DNA of 64,000 bases, taken from assembly GCA_019636235.1 (NCBI GenBank), contig JAHBXW010000003.1, forward strand, positions 250,001 through 314,000. Reading direction: 5' to 3'. Source of the stretch: Planctomyces sp. (GTDB lineage Bacteria > Planctomycetota > Planctomycetia > Planctomycetales > Planctomycetaceae). This document shows, one piece after another, positions 19,494-28,320 of this stretch. Below the pieces are notes generated by a model that saw only the letters and a program-made list of their open reading frames with translations, was not told where the DNA came from and ran no database searches. Both the position numbers and the translations under genes were made by a program. Each line of letters begins with the position of its first letter. Positions within the stretch are counted from its first letter, which is position 1.

Positions 19494-20486
19494 TCAGGAC
19501 TTGTCCCAGCGCCAGCCCGTCACGCCCTTCAGGTTCTGAATCCGTTCCGCCGGCCAGCGCCCCTCCCGCAACGCGATGATCGTGTCGGCGATCATCAGCA
19601 TCGCATCCCGCTGAGATTCCAGGTCCTGACCGGCGAGGTGGCCGGCCAGCAGGACGTTCGGCAACGTCAGCAGCGGTGAATCGAGCGGCAGCGGTTCGAC
19701 CTCGAACACATCGAGGCCCGCGCCGCGCAAGTGCCCCGATTTGAGCGCCTCGTACAGCGCCGCCTCGTCGACCAGCGCGCCTCGGGCCGTGTTCAGAAAC
19801 ACCGAACCCGGCTTCATTTTCGCGAACCGCTCCGCGTTCATCATCCGCCGGGATTCCGGCGTGGCCGGGTTATGCATGCTGACGTAGTCCGACCGCGCCA
19901 GCAGTTCGTCGAGGGACGCGACCTCGACGCCCCATTTGGTGACGAACTCCGGATTCGGGAACGGCTCGCAGGCGATCACCTTCATTCCCAGGCCGATCGC
20001 CCGGGTGGCCACCGCCTGCCCGATCCGTCCCAGACCGATCAAGCCGATCGTGCTGCCCATCACGCGGGGTCCGATCGGCCGGACCCATTTCCCGGCGCGG
20101 ACCGCCTGGTCCTGTCCGGGGAAGAAGCGGGCGACGCCCATCAGCAGGGCGATTGTCTGTTCCGCCACGGAGTGATGATTCACGCCGGGAGTCGTGGCCA
20201 CGACAATCCCCAGCCGGTCGCAGCTCGGCAGGTCGACGGCGTCGAACCCCACACCGCAGCGGGCGATGACCCGCAACTCGGGCAATGCCTCGAGGACCCG
20301 CGGCGGATAAGGTTCGGACCCGGCGACGATGGCGCAGCAGCCCCTTAGCTCATCGATCAGCTCGTCCGAATTCCAGAGGTTCCGGCTGCGGTCGCCGGGA
20401 AGCACGTCGAAGCCCGCCTTTCCGAGGACGTCGAAATGCGGCCCTTCATCCGACCCCAGCGCAGTGACTCGCACGCGAGGCTTCAT
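19494..20486 (-). CDS. D-2-hydroxyacid dehydrogenase (phosphoglycerate dehydrogenase-like)
   Basis: A 330-aa NAD-dependent dehydrogenase. The Rossmann motif GLIGLGRIGQAVA lies near 150, CGVGFDAVDL near 77, the catalytic Arg in NTARGALVDE near 235, the Glu in DVFEVEP near 262 and the His in LAGHLAG near 284. It lacks the C-terminal ACT domain of biosynthetic SerA, so an alternative 2-hydroxyacid substrate is as likely as 3-phosphoglycerate. It is convergent with the GYF_2 gene (34 bp between stops) and divergent from the M50 protease gene. Confidence 0.92.
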   Translation of the reverse strand: MKPRVRVTALGSDEGPHFDVLGKAGFDVLPGDRSRNLWNSDELIDELRGCCAIVAGSEPYPPRVLEALPELRVIARCGVGFDAVDLPSCDRLGIVVATTPGVNHHSVAEQTIALLMGVARFFPGQDQAVRAGKWVRPIGPRVMGSTIGLIGLGRIGQAVATRAIGLGMKVIACEPFPNPEFVTKWGVEVASLDELLARSDYVSMHNPATPESRRMMNAERFAKMKPGSVFLNTARGALVDEAALYEALKSGHLRGAGLDVFEVEPLPLDSPLLTLPNVLLAGHLAGQDLESQRDAMLMIADTIIALREGRWPAERIQNLKGVTGWRWDKS

Positions 20487-20763
20487 CCACTCACCCGATC
20501 ATCAGGCTGCCCAGGCCGGAGGCCCCGTCAATCGGAGGCTGGCCGCGCGGTCGATTCCGCACGGCAGGACAGGAACGCGGCTGGCTGGAGGGCGAACTCT
20601 AGCAACCGGCAACGACGACAGCCAAGGAGCGCCCGTGAACGACTGGGGACCAGCGTGCGGCGGGCCTGCGTCGACGCGTCCGCGTTGGCGATCCGCGGTC
20701 GCGGCGCACCAGCCTGTGTGCAACAATCCCGAACTCCGCATCGCACCCTGATCCGCTTTCGTC

Positions 20764-21432
20764 ATGCTCAATCCCAACGCCGACCACCTGCAGATCATCA
20801 TCGTCTGGATCCTGCTGGTCGTCTCCCTCACGATTCACGAGTGGGCGCACGCCTACACCGCGTGGAAGCTGGGAGATGACACGGCCGCGCAGATGGGCCG
20901 GATGACGTTCAATCCGATCGTCCATCTGGACATTTTCGGCACGGTCCTGCTGCCGCTTTTGGGCGTGCCCTTCGGCTGGGCGAAGCCGGTGCCCGTCGAC
21001 CCCAGCCGTTTTCGACATGGGATTTCGCCGCAGTTCGGCATGTTCGTGACGGCGATCGCCGGACCGATTTCGAACATCGTTCAGGCCGTGACGGGCATGT
21101 CGCTGCTGATCGTGCTGCTGAAATTCGACCTGTTTTCCAATCCCGACCTGCAGATCGCGCTCCTGAACGTCCTGTACATTTACATCTCGATGAATGTGCT
21201 GCTGGCCGTATTCAACATGGTGCCCATCGTCCCGCTGGACGGCAGCCGTGTGGCGGACTTCTTCATGCCGCGGGCGTTCCGTCCGGCCTGGGAGGCCTGG
21301 GTCAACCTGGGCCCGCTGCCGCTGATTCTGTTGATCCTGCTGCCGCGGATGACGGGCGTCAGCCCGGTCCAGTCGGCGACGCAGTGGGTCATGGGGCACG
21401 TGCTGGCGATCGTGACCTGGTTCCTGGTGTGA
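20764..21432 (+). CDS. M50 (site-2 protease) family membrane metalloprotease
   Basis: A 222-aa intramembrane zinc protease of the compact S2P type. Zinc motif HEWAH is at residues 25-29 within the first hydrophobic segment, and the second signature NMVPIVPLDG lies near residue 150. About five hydrophobic segments are visible, and there is no PDZ or CBS domain, which places it with the short M50 group (FtsH-unrelated). Substrate unknown; it might act in signal-peptide remnant clearance. bioB starts 107 bp downstream on the same strand. Confidence 0.92.
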   Translation: MLNPNADHLQIIIVWILLVVSLTIHEWAHAYTAWKLGDDTAAQMGRMTFNPIVHLDIFGTVLLPLLGVPFGWAKPVPVDPSRFRHGISPQFGMFVTAIAGPISNIVQAVTGMSLLIVLLKFDLFSNPDLQIALLNVLYIYISMNVLLAVFNMVPIVPLDGSRVADFFMPRAFRPAWEAWVNLGPLPLILLILLPRMTGVSPVQSATQWVMGHVLAIVTWFLV

Positions 21433-21539
21433 CGCAGCGGGGGAAACGCCGGCCGGCGTGTTGTCAGTCCGCGCCGGCGGCCGATACACTCCCCGCCGTT
21501 CCACGTGTGGTTCCCAATAATTTGCCCGGGTGTTGGCGG

Positions 21540-22622
21540 ATGACGGCAATGCAGGTCTCGGAGGCGGGGCATTCCCAGGACGCGCTGCGCTGGCATCGAC
21601 TGGCGGACCGCGTGCTGCAGGGCGCGGAGCTGACGCGCGGGGAAGCCCGCGAGATCCTGGACTGCCCGGACCTCGACCTCCCCGATCTGCTCGCCGCCGC
21701 GTTCCGGATTCGCCGGGCGCACTTCGGCGTGCAGGTTCAGCTGTACTATCTGAAGAACGCGAAAAGCGGCCTCTGTCCTGAAGACTGCAGCTACTGCTCG
21801 CAGTCGGTCATCTCCGACGCGCCGATCGATCGCTACGTCCTCGCCAACGAGCGGGTCCTCATGGAAGGCGCCCGGCAGGCGAAGGACCAGAAGGCCCGCA
21901 CGTACTGCATCGTGGCCAGCGGCCGCGGCCCCACCGACCGCGAGGTCGACCATGTCTGCAGCGTCGTCCGCAAGATCAAGGACGAGCTCGGCATGCACAT
22001 CTGCGTGTGCCTGGGCCTGCTGAAGCCGGAACAGGCGCAGCGGCTGGCCGAGGCGGGCGTCGACCGCGTGAACCACAACCTGAACACCAGCCGCAAGTTC
22101 TACGACGAAATCTGCACCACTCACTCCTACCAGGACCGCGTCGACACGCTGAACGTCGTCCGCGACAGCGGCATGGAACTGTGTTCCGGGCTGATCGTCG
22201 GGATGGGCGAGACGCCGGAGGATCTGGTCGACGTGGTGATGGACCTGAGGGGCCTGAAGGTCGAGTCGATTCCCGTGAATTTCCTGCACCCGATCGACGG
22301 GACGCCGCTGGCGCAGAAGGCGGACCTGAATCCGCGCGACTGCCTGAAGGTGCTGTGCCTGCTGCGGTTCGCGCATCCCCGCACGGAAATCCGGATCGCC
22401 GGCGGCCGGGAACTCAACCTCCGCTGGCTGCAGCCGTTGGGGCTATATCCCGCGAACTCGATGTTCGTCAGCGACTATCTGACGACGAAGGGGCAGTCGC
22501 CGGAGGACGACGAGCGGATGATTCGCGACCTCGGGTTCGAGATTGTCGCGGCCCCATGCGTGGATTCGCCGGTCGAAGCCGCGGCTCCCCCGGAACCCGC
22601 CGCAGTCTGCGGGTCCGCCTGA
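21540..22622 (+). CDS. bioB: Biotin synthase
   Basis: A radical SAM enzyme inserting sulfur into dethiobiotin. The [4Fe-4S]-binding Cys triad is CPEDCSYC near residue 80, and the core contains GLIVGMGETPEDLVD and NFLHPIDGTPL as in BioB. Length is 360 aa; an extra N-terminal 40 residues and an Ala/Pro-rich tail are unremarkable. I use the ATG at 21540; a second ATG three codons later is equally usable. No other biotin gene is near, so the pathway is dispersed, or the cell takes up dethiobiotin. The gene sits 28 bp upstream of an MBL-fold hydrolase gene. Confidence 0.95.
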   Translation: MTAMQVSEAGHSQDALRWHRLADRVLQGAELTRGEAREILDCPDLDLPDLLAAAFRIRRAHFGVQVQLYYLKNAKSGLCPEDCSYCSQSVISDAPIDRYVLANERVLMEGARQAKDQKARTYCIVASGRGPTDREVDHVCSVVRKIKDELGMHICVCLGLLKPEQAQRLAEAGVDRVNHNLNTSRKFYDEICTTHSYQDRVDTLNVVRDSGMELCSGLIVGMGETPEDLVDVVMDLRGLKVESIPVNFLHPIDGTPLAQKADLNPRDCLKVLCLLRFAHPRTEIRIAGGRELNLRWLQPLGLYPANSMFVSDYLTTKGQSPEDDERMIRDLGFEIVAAPCVDSPVEAAAPPEPAAVCGSA

Positions 22623-22650
22623 GACAGCCGCACCAGTCCGGGAGGCCGCC

Positions 22651-23406
22651 ATGCGAATCCTGCTCCTCGGCACGGGTGGCTATCATCCCAGCGAGCGGCG
22701 GCACACCGCCTGCCTGTTGCTGCCGGAGCTGGGCATCCTGCTCGACGCCGGCACCGCGACATTCCGCGTCATGCCGGCCCTGCCCGGCCGAACGCTCGAC
22801 GTGTTCTTGTCGCACGCCCATCTCGACCACGTCGTCGGCCTGACTTATCTGCTGGCTCCGCTGGCGCTGGGGGAGCTGGAAGCCGTTCGCGTCCACGCCG
22901 CTCCCGAAACGCTCGACGCCGTGCGGACGCACCTGTTCTCGCAACCGCTTTTTCCAGTCCTGCCGCCGTTCGACTTCCGTCCGCTGGATGCGTCGCCCGT
23001 CCAACTGGCCAGCGGCGCTGCGGTCGCCTGGCGGCGTCTGGACAACCACCCTGGGGGATCAATCGCTTATCGAGTCGACGCGCCCGACGACGACGGAGGG
23101 ATGCGGCGGATCGCCTATGTGACCGACACGACGGTGGACGGCAGCTACGCCGATTTCGTCCAGGGCGTCAACCTGTTGATCCATGAATGCTACTTCCCCG
23201 ACGACGAACACGGCTGGGCATCGAAGACCGGCCACAGCCATACGCGTCCTGTGCTGGAGTTGGCGCGGGACGCGGGCGTTCGCCGCTTGCTGCTGACGCA
23301 TGTCGATCCTCGGAACGCGAACGCCGATCCGGCGGAGCTGTCGCGGTTTCCGGGCGTGTTCGCGGACGTCGCGATCGCCGAGGACGGCATGGACGTTCAA
23401 ATCTGA
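22651..23406 (+). CDS. MBL-fold metallohydrolase (ribonuclease Z-like)
   Basis: A 251-aa metallo-beta-lactamase-fold hydrolase. The metal motif is SHAHLDHVVG (HxHxDH), with later ligands in VTDTTVDG, LLIHECYFP, GHSHTRP and LTHVDPR. GGGAGGCCGCC precedes the ATG. Overall layout resembles RNase Z/arylsulfatase-type phosphodiesterases, but the long exosite arm of tRNase Z is not evident, so the substrate is open. It is flanked by bioB (28 bp) and a CYTH gene (23 bp), giving a likely three-gene operon. Confidence 0.88.
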   Translation: MRILLLGTGGYHPSERRHTACLLLPELGILLDAGTATFRVMPALPGRTLDVFLSHAHLDHVVGLTYLLAPLALGELEAVRVHAAPETLDAVRTHLFSQPLFPVLPPFDFRPLDASPVQLASGAAVAWRRLDNHPGGSIAYRVDAPDDDGGMRRIAYVTDTTVDGSYADFVQGVNLLIHECYFPDDEHGWASKTGHSHTRPVLELARDAGVRRLLLTHVDPRNANADPAELSRFPGVFADVAIAEDGMDVQI

Positions 23407-23429
23407 AGACCGGGGGACAGGACAGGCGA

Positions 23430-23990
23430 ATGATTGAAGTCGAACTGAAATTCCGGCTGCGCGAGCCCGAAGACCTGCTGGCCCGGCTGATCGCTCGGGG
23501 CGCCGTGGCCCGGGACGCGGAGCTGGAGCAGGACGTGTACTTCGCCCATCCTGGCCGGGACTTTTCGCAATCGGGCGAGGCGCTGCGTCTGCGTCAGTCC
23601 GGCGGCGAAGCGATTCTGACGTACAAGGGGCCGTATCTGGACCGTGTGTCGAAGAGCCGCGAAGAGCGTGAAGTGCGGCTGGCGGGAGTCGGGGAGGTCG
23701 ATGGCGCGCGGACGGTTCTCGAACGGCTGGGGTTTCAGCCGGTCCGCGGCGTGTCCAAGCGGCGAACGACGTTTCAAATTCCGTCAGAGGACCTCGAGAT
23801 CCTGCTGGTCCTCGACGACGTGGAGGGACTGGGCCTGTTCGTCGAGCTGGAGACGCTGGCGGAGGACGCCGTGTGGGAAGCGGCGCGAGAGCGGCTCAAC
23901 GGGCTGGCCTGCGAGCTGGGGTTGAGCGATCCGGAGCGCCGGTCCTATTTGGAGCTGCTGCTGCTTGCGGACTCCGAGGGGCGAACCTGA
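23430..23990 (+). CDS. cyaB: CYTH-domain protein (class IV adenylate cyclase/thiamine triphosphatase type)
   Basis: 186 aa. The N-terminal EVELKFRL is the ExExK signature that coordinates metal and triphosphate. Basic residues follow in strands (ALRLRQSG, LTYKGPY, REEREV), and acidic LVLDDVEGLGLFVELE completes the tunnel fold. The family includes class IV adenylate cyclases, thiamine triphosphatases and inorganic triphosphatases; the triphosphate substrate cannot be fixed by eye. The CyaB symbol reflects family resemblance only. It is the last gene of the apparent bioB-MBL-CYTH unit. Confidence 0.87.
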   Translation: MIEVELKFRLREPEDLLARLIARGAVARDAELEQDVYFAHPGRDFSQSGEALRLRQSGGEAILTYKGPYLDRVSKSREEREVRLAGVGEVDGARTVLERLGFQPVRGVSKRRTTFQIPSEDLEILLVLDDVEGLGLFVELETLAEDAVWEAARERLNGLACELGLSDPERRSYLELLLLADSEGRT

Positions 23991-24131
23991 AAACGGAGTT
24001 GAAGGCGTCAAGCACCGGTGATGAATGACCGAAACATCGGCGGGCGGCCATTGACGGCGAAAACTGACCAAGCTGCGTAGGGATCGAGCGTTGCGGCGCT
24101 CAGGAATCTCCGTAGCGAGCGCATTTTCCTG

Positions 24132-24160
24132 TTGACAATGCGTTAATTCGCCTCAAAAAT
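24132..24160 (+). promoter_or_regulatory. Candidate promoter with consensus -35 for the small acidic protein gene
   Basis: TTGACA at 24132-24137, a 17-bp spacer, then AAAAAT at 24155-24160 in a locally AT-rich stretch of a GC-rich genome. The -35 and spacing are ideal; the -10 is poor. It would produce a leader of roughly 230 nt before the ATG at 24401. Confidence 0.35.
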
Positions 24161-24201
24161 CGCCTCACGCGACCAACCTCAGTACGTCCCTCCCCGACGA
24201 C

Positions 24202-24222
24202 GGTCTGCCACCCTGGCAGGCC
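24202..24222 (+). promoter_or_regulatory. Leader hairpin upstream of the small acidic protein gene
   Basis: A 9-bp stem (one G-T pair) with a CCC loop: GGTCTGCCA / CCC / TGGCAGGCC. It would lie near the 5' end of the transcript from the candidate promoter at 24132. It has no T-tract, so it is a poor intrinsic terminator and may instead stabilise or regulate the leader. Confidence 0.4.
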
Positions 24223-24400
24223 GTGTTTCTCCGAAGGAATCGGACCCAGACCGCTGCAATTCCGGCACACGGCTTGGCTGCTGTGCGGATTGTCAGAGTC
24301 TCTTCGCGCACGGATTCGCGCGGGCGGTCGAAGGCGATGGTCCATCCGAGACTGGTGCGTTCCTGGAACCATCCTCGGGTTCGATGCACGGAGAGAGCTT

Positions 24401-24685
24401 ATGGACTTTCATTTTGAAGTTGATCCGGATGTTGATGTTGCGATCGGCACGGAATTGAGCTTTGAAGACGCTGCCGGCGAATTCGAGTTCGAGTCTTACG
24501 AGGGGATCGACCCTCTGTGTCCGACGCACGCCAAGCCGGGTTCGGATGACAAGGTGCGGATGCTGGCTGCCCGTTATGCAGCGGGCGTGCCGCTGTGGCA
24601 CAACGAAGACTGCTACGACCATGGTCCGACCGACGTGACCTTCACCGGCACGACGAGCTACACCGACGACGAAGACGATCTGTAA
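24401..24685 (+). CDS. Small very acidic conserved planctomycete-type protein, 94 aa
   Basis: A 94-aa cytosolic-looking protein with a strongly acidic N-terminal half and an Asp/Glu-rich C-terminus (TDDEDDL). The central core CPTHAKPGSDDKVRML, then ARYAAGVPLWHNEDCYDHGP, holds Cys and His residues spaced in a way that could bind metal. GGAGAGAGCTT precedes the ATG. The long leader and the strong terminator at 24724 show that it is an independent transcription unit. I believe similar short proteins are widespread in planctomycetes, but have no function to offer. Confidence 0.8.
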   Translation: MDFHFEVDPDVDVAIGTELSFEDAAGEFEFESYEGIDPLCPTHAKPGSDDKVRMLAARYAAGVPLWHNEDCYDHGPTDVTFTGTTSYTDDEDDL

Positions 24686-24723
24686 TCCGTTATTCCGGGG
24701 CCGCGGAATCGACGCATCACAGG

Positions 24724-24771
24724 CTCGGGCTTCCGTCCCCCGCGCGGGAACGGGAGCCCGAGTTCGTTTTC
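24724..24771 (+). terminator. Rho-independent terminator after the small acidic protein gene
   Basis: Thirteen-bp stem (left arm 24724-24736, right arm 24750-24762, one G-T pair) around a GC-rich loop, followed by TTCGTTTTC. It is placed 38 bp after the stop codon of the 94-aa gene and before hisH. Confidence 0.78.
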
Positions 24772-24859
24772 TGACGCGCCCCCCGGCCACTGAACCTGCC
24801 GCCGGATTCCGGGCTCCTGCTGGTGGATGGCCAAGCACCTCGGAGGAAGAACGGACGCC

Positions 24860-25483
24860 ATGGCGGTCGGTCGGACGCACATCATCGACTACGGCATGGG
24901 CAATCTGCGCAGCGTGCAGAAAGCCTTCGAGCATCTCGGCTGCGAAGCCGTCATCTGCCGGTCGCCGTCGGAGGTCCGGGGCGCCGAGCGGCTGATTCTG
25001 CCCGGCGTCGGCGCGTTTCGCGACGCCATCGCCGAACTGCGGCGGCATGACTTCGTGGGTCTGATCCAGGACCATGTCGCCGCGGGTCGCCCCTTTCTGG
25101 GCATCTGCCTGGGCCTGCAGCTGCTGTTCGACGTGAGCTACGAGGACGGCGAATACGCGGGCCTGGGGCTGGTGCGGGGAAAAGTGGTGCGGTTCGAATC
25201 GGCGCCGGGGCTGAAGATCCCGCACATGGGCTGGAACACGCTGAACATCGTCACGCCGAACGCGCTGACGGCCGGGCTGCCGGCGACGCCCTCGGTGTAC
25301 TTCGTTCACAGTTACCACGTCGTGCCGGACGACGACTCGGTGATCGCGACGACGACGGAGCACGGCCGCCCGTTCACGTCGATGATCGCCCGCGGCCCGC
25401 TGTTCGCCACGCAGTTCCATCCGGAAAAGAGCCAGCGCACGGGATTGCAACTGCTGCGCAGTTTCGCAAAGCTCAAAGTCTGA
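24860..25483 (+). CDS. hisH: Imidazole glycerol phosphate synthase glutaminase subunit
   Basis: A 207-aa class I glutamine amidotransferase that supplies ammonia to HisF in histidine and AICAR synthesis. The start region contains [14 protein letters not shown]. The nucleophile Cys lies in [12 protein letters not shown] near 84, and the His/Glu of the triad in [10 protein letters not shown] near 190. The ATG at 24860 has GGAGGAAGA upstream, better than the earlier in-frame ATG at 24827. hisF and hisA are not in the window, so the histidine pathway is dispersed, as usual in planctomycetes. Confidence 0.95.
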   Translation: MAVGRTHIIDYGMGNLRSVQKAFEHLGCEAVICRSPSEVRGAERLILPGVGAFRDAIAELRRHDFVGLIQDHVAAGRPFLGICLGLQLLFDVSYEDGEYAGLGLVRGKVVRFESAPGLKIPHMGWNTLNIVTPNALTAGLPATPSVYFVHSYHVVPDDDSVIATTTEHGRPFTSMIARGPLFATQFHPEKSQRTGLQLLRSFAKLKV

Positions 25484-25593
25484 ACGTGTCAGCCGCGGCC
25501 CCGCGAACGGTCGGAGCCGATCAGCCGAACTTCGCCGCACCGCGCGGAGTTCGGCAGGACCGCATCTGGCGAAATGGAAAGGCGTGTGCTGAG

Positions 25594-25836
25594 ATGCAGC
25601 GGACGTTGGGAGCAGCAGCGGCAATGCTGGCCGGCGCGCCGGCGGCGGCTTGGGCGCATCCGGGACACGGTTCGACCGATCCCGCGACGGTGACGCATTT
25701 CCTGCTCGAACCCGAGCATTTGCTGCCGCTGGTTCTGCTGGGGCTGGCCGGAGCGCTGGGCATCGCGATCAAGCGGAAACGCGACAAGGCACCGCCCGAC
25801 GACCTGGCCCGCGAAGTCGTCCGCAAAAAGCCCTGA
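25594..25836 (+). CDS. Small exported/membrane protein with HupE-like AHPGHG start
   Basis: An 80-aa protein with a signal peptide (MQRTLGAAAAMLAGAPAAAWA) whose mature end begins AHPGHG, the typical mature N-terminus of HupE/UreJ metal-permease relatives. Only one further hydrophobic segment (LLPLVLLGLAGALGIAI) follows, then a basic cytoplasmic tail. It is therefore too short to be a transporter and may be a minimal membrane anchor. A longer in-frame start (25486) adds a non-conserved leader. Confidence 0.65.
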   Translation: MQRTLGAAAAMLAGAPAAAWAHPGHGSTDPATVTHFLLEPEHLLPLVLLGLAGALGIAIKRKRDKAPPDDLAREVVRKKP

Positions 25837-25909
25837 TCGCCACGCACATCGGCTGTTCGCCCGGGACCGATCGTCCCCGCCGCTTTCGTGCCCCAATTGC
25901 GCTGCTGGC

Positions 25910-26725
25910 TTACTCGATGGCGATCTTCTGGCCGTCGTGAGACAGCCGGACTCCCGGCGGCAGCTCCGCGTTCGTGCGGCTGTAGTCCAGCCGGTGCGAG
26001 ACGTGCGTCAGGAACGTCTCCTTCGGACGCACCCGCGACACCACTTCCAGCGCCTGAGCGATGTTGAAGTGCGTCGGATGCGGCTCCTTCCAAAGCGCGT
26101 CCAGCACCAGCGTGTCCAGCCCCTCCAGGAGCGGCCAACTGTCGTCCGGGATGCAGCTGCAGTCTGTGCAGAAGGCGACGTTCCGGATCCGGAAGCCCAG
26201 CACCGGCAACCGGCCATGCAGCAGCCGGATCGGATGCACCGTCAGCCCCAACAGCGGAATCGGCTCGAGGCCGATCGTCCGGAATTCGAGATTCGGATAG
26301 GAATGCCACGTGTCGCGTTTCGTCTCCTCCAGGAACGCGTAGGAGAAGGCCTGCCGCAGCGTGGCCTCAACAGGCGGCTCGCAATACAGCGGCACCGGCC
26401 CCTTCCGCTTGAAGCCGAACACCCGCAGATCGTCCAGCCCGAGGATGTGATCCGCGTGCGCGTGCGTGTACAGCACCGCGTCGACGCTCGTGATTCGTTC
26501 CCTGATCAACTGCACACGGAGCTCGGGGGACGTGTCGATGAGGACGCCCCCCTGCGGGGCCGAGATGTGCACGCCGGTGCGCGTCCGCTGATTGTGGGGG
26601 TCGTCCGACATGCAGACGTCGCATTGGCAGCCGATCATCGGGACGCCCATGCTGGTGCCGGTTCCGAGAAGCGTCATCCAGGCGGTGGGCAGCGCTTCGG
26701 CAGTGGGCAGCGCTTCGTCGGGCAT
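25910..26725 (-). CDS. MBL-fold hydrolase, PhnP/cyclic phosphodiesterase-like
   Basis: A 271-aa metallo-beta-lactamase-fold protein of the PhnP-like group. The motif GTGTSMGVP is followed by the Cys-rich structural site GCQCDVC. The metal motif is YTHAHADHILGLDD, and further ligands lie in CTDCSCIPDD and LTHVSHRLDY. Known relatives hydrolyse cyclic phosphodiesters. The extreme N-terminus contains a perfect 6-residue duplication (ALPTAEALPTA) from an 18-bp repeat; a downstream ATG at codon 17 could be the ancestral start. It is convergent with the HupE-like ORF. Confidence 0.88.
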   Translation of the reverse strand: MPDEALPTAEALPTAWMTLLGTGTSMGVPMIGCQCDVCMSDDPHNQRTRTGVHISAPQGGVLIDTSPELRVQLIRERITSVDAVLYTHAHADHILGLDDLRVFGFKRKGPVPLYCEPPVEATLRQAFSYAFLEETKRDTWHSYPNLEFRTIGLEPIPLLGLTVHPIRLLHGRLPVLGFRIRNVAFCTDCSCIPDDSWPLLEGLDTLVLDALWKEPHPTHFNIAQALEVVSRVRPKETFLTHVSHRLDYSRTNAELPPGVRLSHDGQKIAIE

Positions 26726-26812
26726 GTGCGCGGTTGTCGGTCTTCAGTGACGTGCCGGCGACGGGCGCTGCCGGCGGCGAGGAGGACAAGCGCCGGGGTC
26801 CGGCAACGCAGG

Positions 26813-28111
26813 TTACTCGTCGTGGAACGGCCCGTCATCCGCGCCCTCGATGGGCAGCTCGCTGACGCCGTCGGCGCTGACCAGCAGCATCCGGTCGGTG
26901 AGAGGGTGGTCCATCTGCGCGTAGTCTTCGCGGACCTTGCGGCGGACGTGATCGACCATCCGCTGCGATTTCAGGCTGACCACGACGAAGAAGTCCCGGC
27001 CCGGCAGCCCGACGGCGAAATTGCCGCCGACGACCTCGCGCAGCCGCGTCACGAACGTCTCAGACAGCAGCCGCGACGAGTTGTAAGAATCGGCGCGACC
27101 CGGCATGAGCATCGTCGGTCCGTCCATTTCCGATCCGGCGACGGCCATTTCCATGGGTTGCTTCTCGAAGTACTGCTGCAGGTTGTCCATCGCGATCCCG
27201 TGGATGTCGTCCGCGGAGATTCGCCAGCTGTCGAGCAGTCCCTCGCGGATGTACCAGTAGGCCTGCGATTCGTCGATGACGTACAGGATCACCAGGCCGG
27301 CGATCCAGGGAGTGCCGATGAAGTTCGGAAACCGCGATTTCCAGACCGACTCGGGGTACAGCATCGGCATGATGCGTTCGCGGACGGCATCCAGCGGCGG
27401 CTCGGTTTGCCGTTCCCCCCATTCCTGAACCTGGACCACGGTGGTCAGCGCTGGCAGCAGGATCTCCTCAAACCGTTCCGGCGAACGGATGTAGGTGCGG
27501 TACATGTTGAACAGGTTGACCGCCGATTCGCCGATGCGGATCTGGAAGTCGTCGGTCCGCGCGCTGGGAATCAGCGGGAACTTGCGACGCGCGAGGTCCA
27601 GCACGCGTTTGGCGAAGACGTCCGGCGGATCGGCGGGCGTCTCGGCGATCTCCAGCGTGCCCAGCGCCATCCGGACCAGCGAAGCGACTTCCTGATCGAA
27701 TTCGCGCCCATGGACCAGCGTCGCCACGATGAGCAGATCCCCGCGATGGAACGCCCAGATCGACCACTTCCGCCAGTCGGACCGGACGAAGGGCCGCATC
27801 CACCAGCGGGGCGCGGTCTTGAGATCCGCCTCTCCTTCCATTGCCTCATGCAGAAATTCGAGCCGCTCGCGGTTCAGCCGGACGATCCGCCGGGCACGTG
27901 GAAACAGGCGGACCACCTGCATCAGATCGGGCGGCGTGCCCCCATTTTTCGCATCCAGCGAGCAGTGCAGCGCGAGAAACCCGTCGCCGGGAAGCTGCAG
28001 CGTCGTCGCGCCGCTCCGCTCGGAGACCGCCCACTGCGGAGGATGCCACAACTGATACCAGTTGGCGGTTCCTTGAAGCAGTTCCCAGTGATCGGGATGA
28101 TTCGCGGGCAA
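26813..28111 (-). CDS. DUF1444-like protein
   Basis: About 432 aa, no signal peptide. The C-terminal two thirds resemble DUF1444 proteins: FNMYRTYIRSPERF near the middle, YNSSRLLSETFV, then VGLPGRDFFVVVS near the end. The N-terminal part (WHPPQW, YLR-poor, alpha/beta) is an added domain of unknown type. No ATG gives a sensible N-terminus; the open frame reaches 28261 but the first ~50 codons are Arg/Ser/Pro-rich. I place the start at a TTG (28111), just upstream of the first protein-like stretch NHPDHWELLQ; this is an inference. The gene is divergent from the PEP-hydrolase-like gene. Confidence 0.75.
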   Translation of the reverse strand: MPANHPDHWELLQGTANWYQLWHPPQWAVSERSGATTLQLPGDGFLALHCSLDAKNGGTPPDLMQVVRLFPRARRIVRLNRERLEFLHEAMEGEADLKTAPRWWMRPFVRSDWRKWSIWAFHRGDLLIVATLVHGREFDQEVASLVRMALGTLEIAETPADPPDVFAKRVLDLARRKFPLIPSARTDDFQIRIGESAVNLFNMYRTYIRSPERFEEILLPALTTVVQVQEWGERQTEPPLDAVRERIMPMLYPESVWKSRFPNFIGTPWIAGLVILYVIDESQAYWYIREGLLDSWRISADDIHGIAMDNLQQYFEKQPMEMAVAGSEMDGPTMLMPGRADSYNSSRLLSETFVTRLREVVGGNFAVGLPGRDFFVVVSLKSQRMVDHVRRKVREDYAQMDHPLTDRMLLVSADGVSELPIEGADDGPFHDE

Positions 28112-28320
28112 TCGAACACCTGCACTCGCTGAACAGCGGGGCCGGACAGGCCGGCGACGCGATCCAGAGCCTCGGGAGCGCGCTGCGCCGAAGACCTTTC
28201 CGCGAGGCCCGCAGCACGTGCAGCGCATCGTATGCCGTCGCCACGGCGGGGCAAAGTCCATGCCTGTTCGCGCGAATTCCCCCCTGACGCCACCGGCCCC
28301 CTGACCAAACTGAAAACGCC

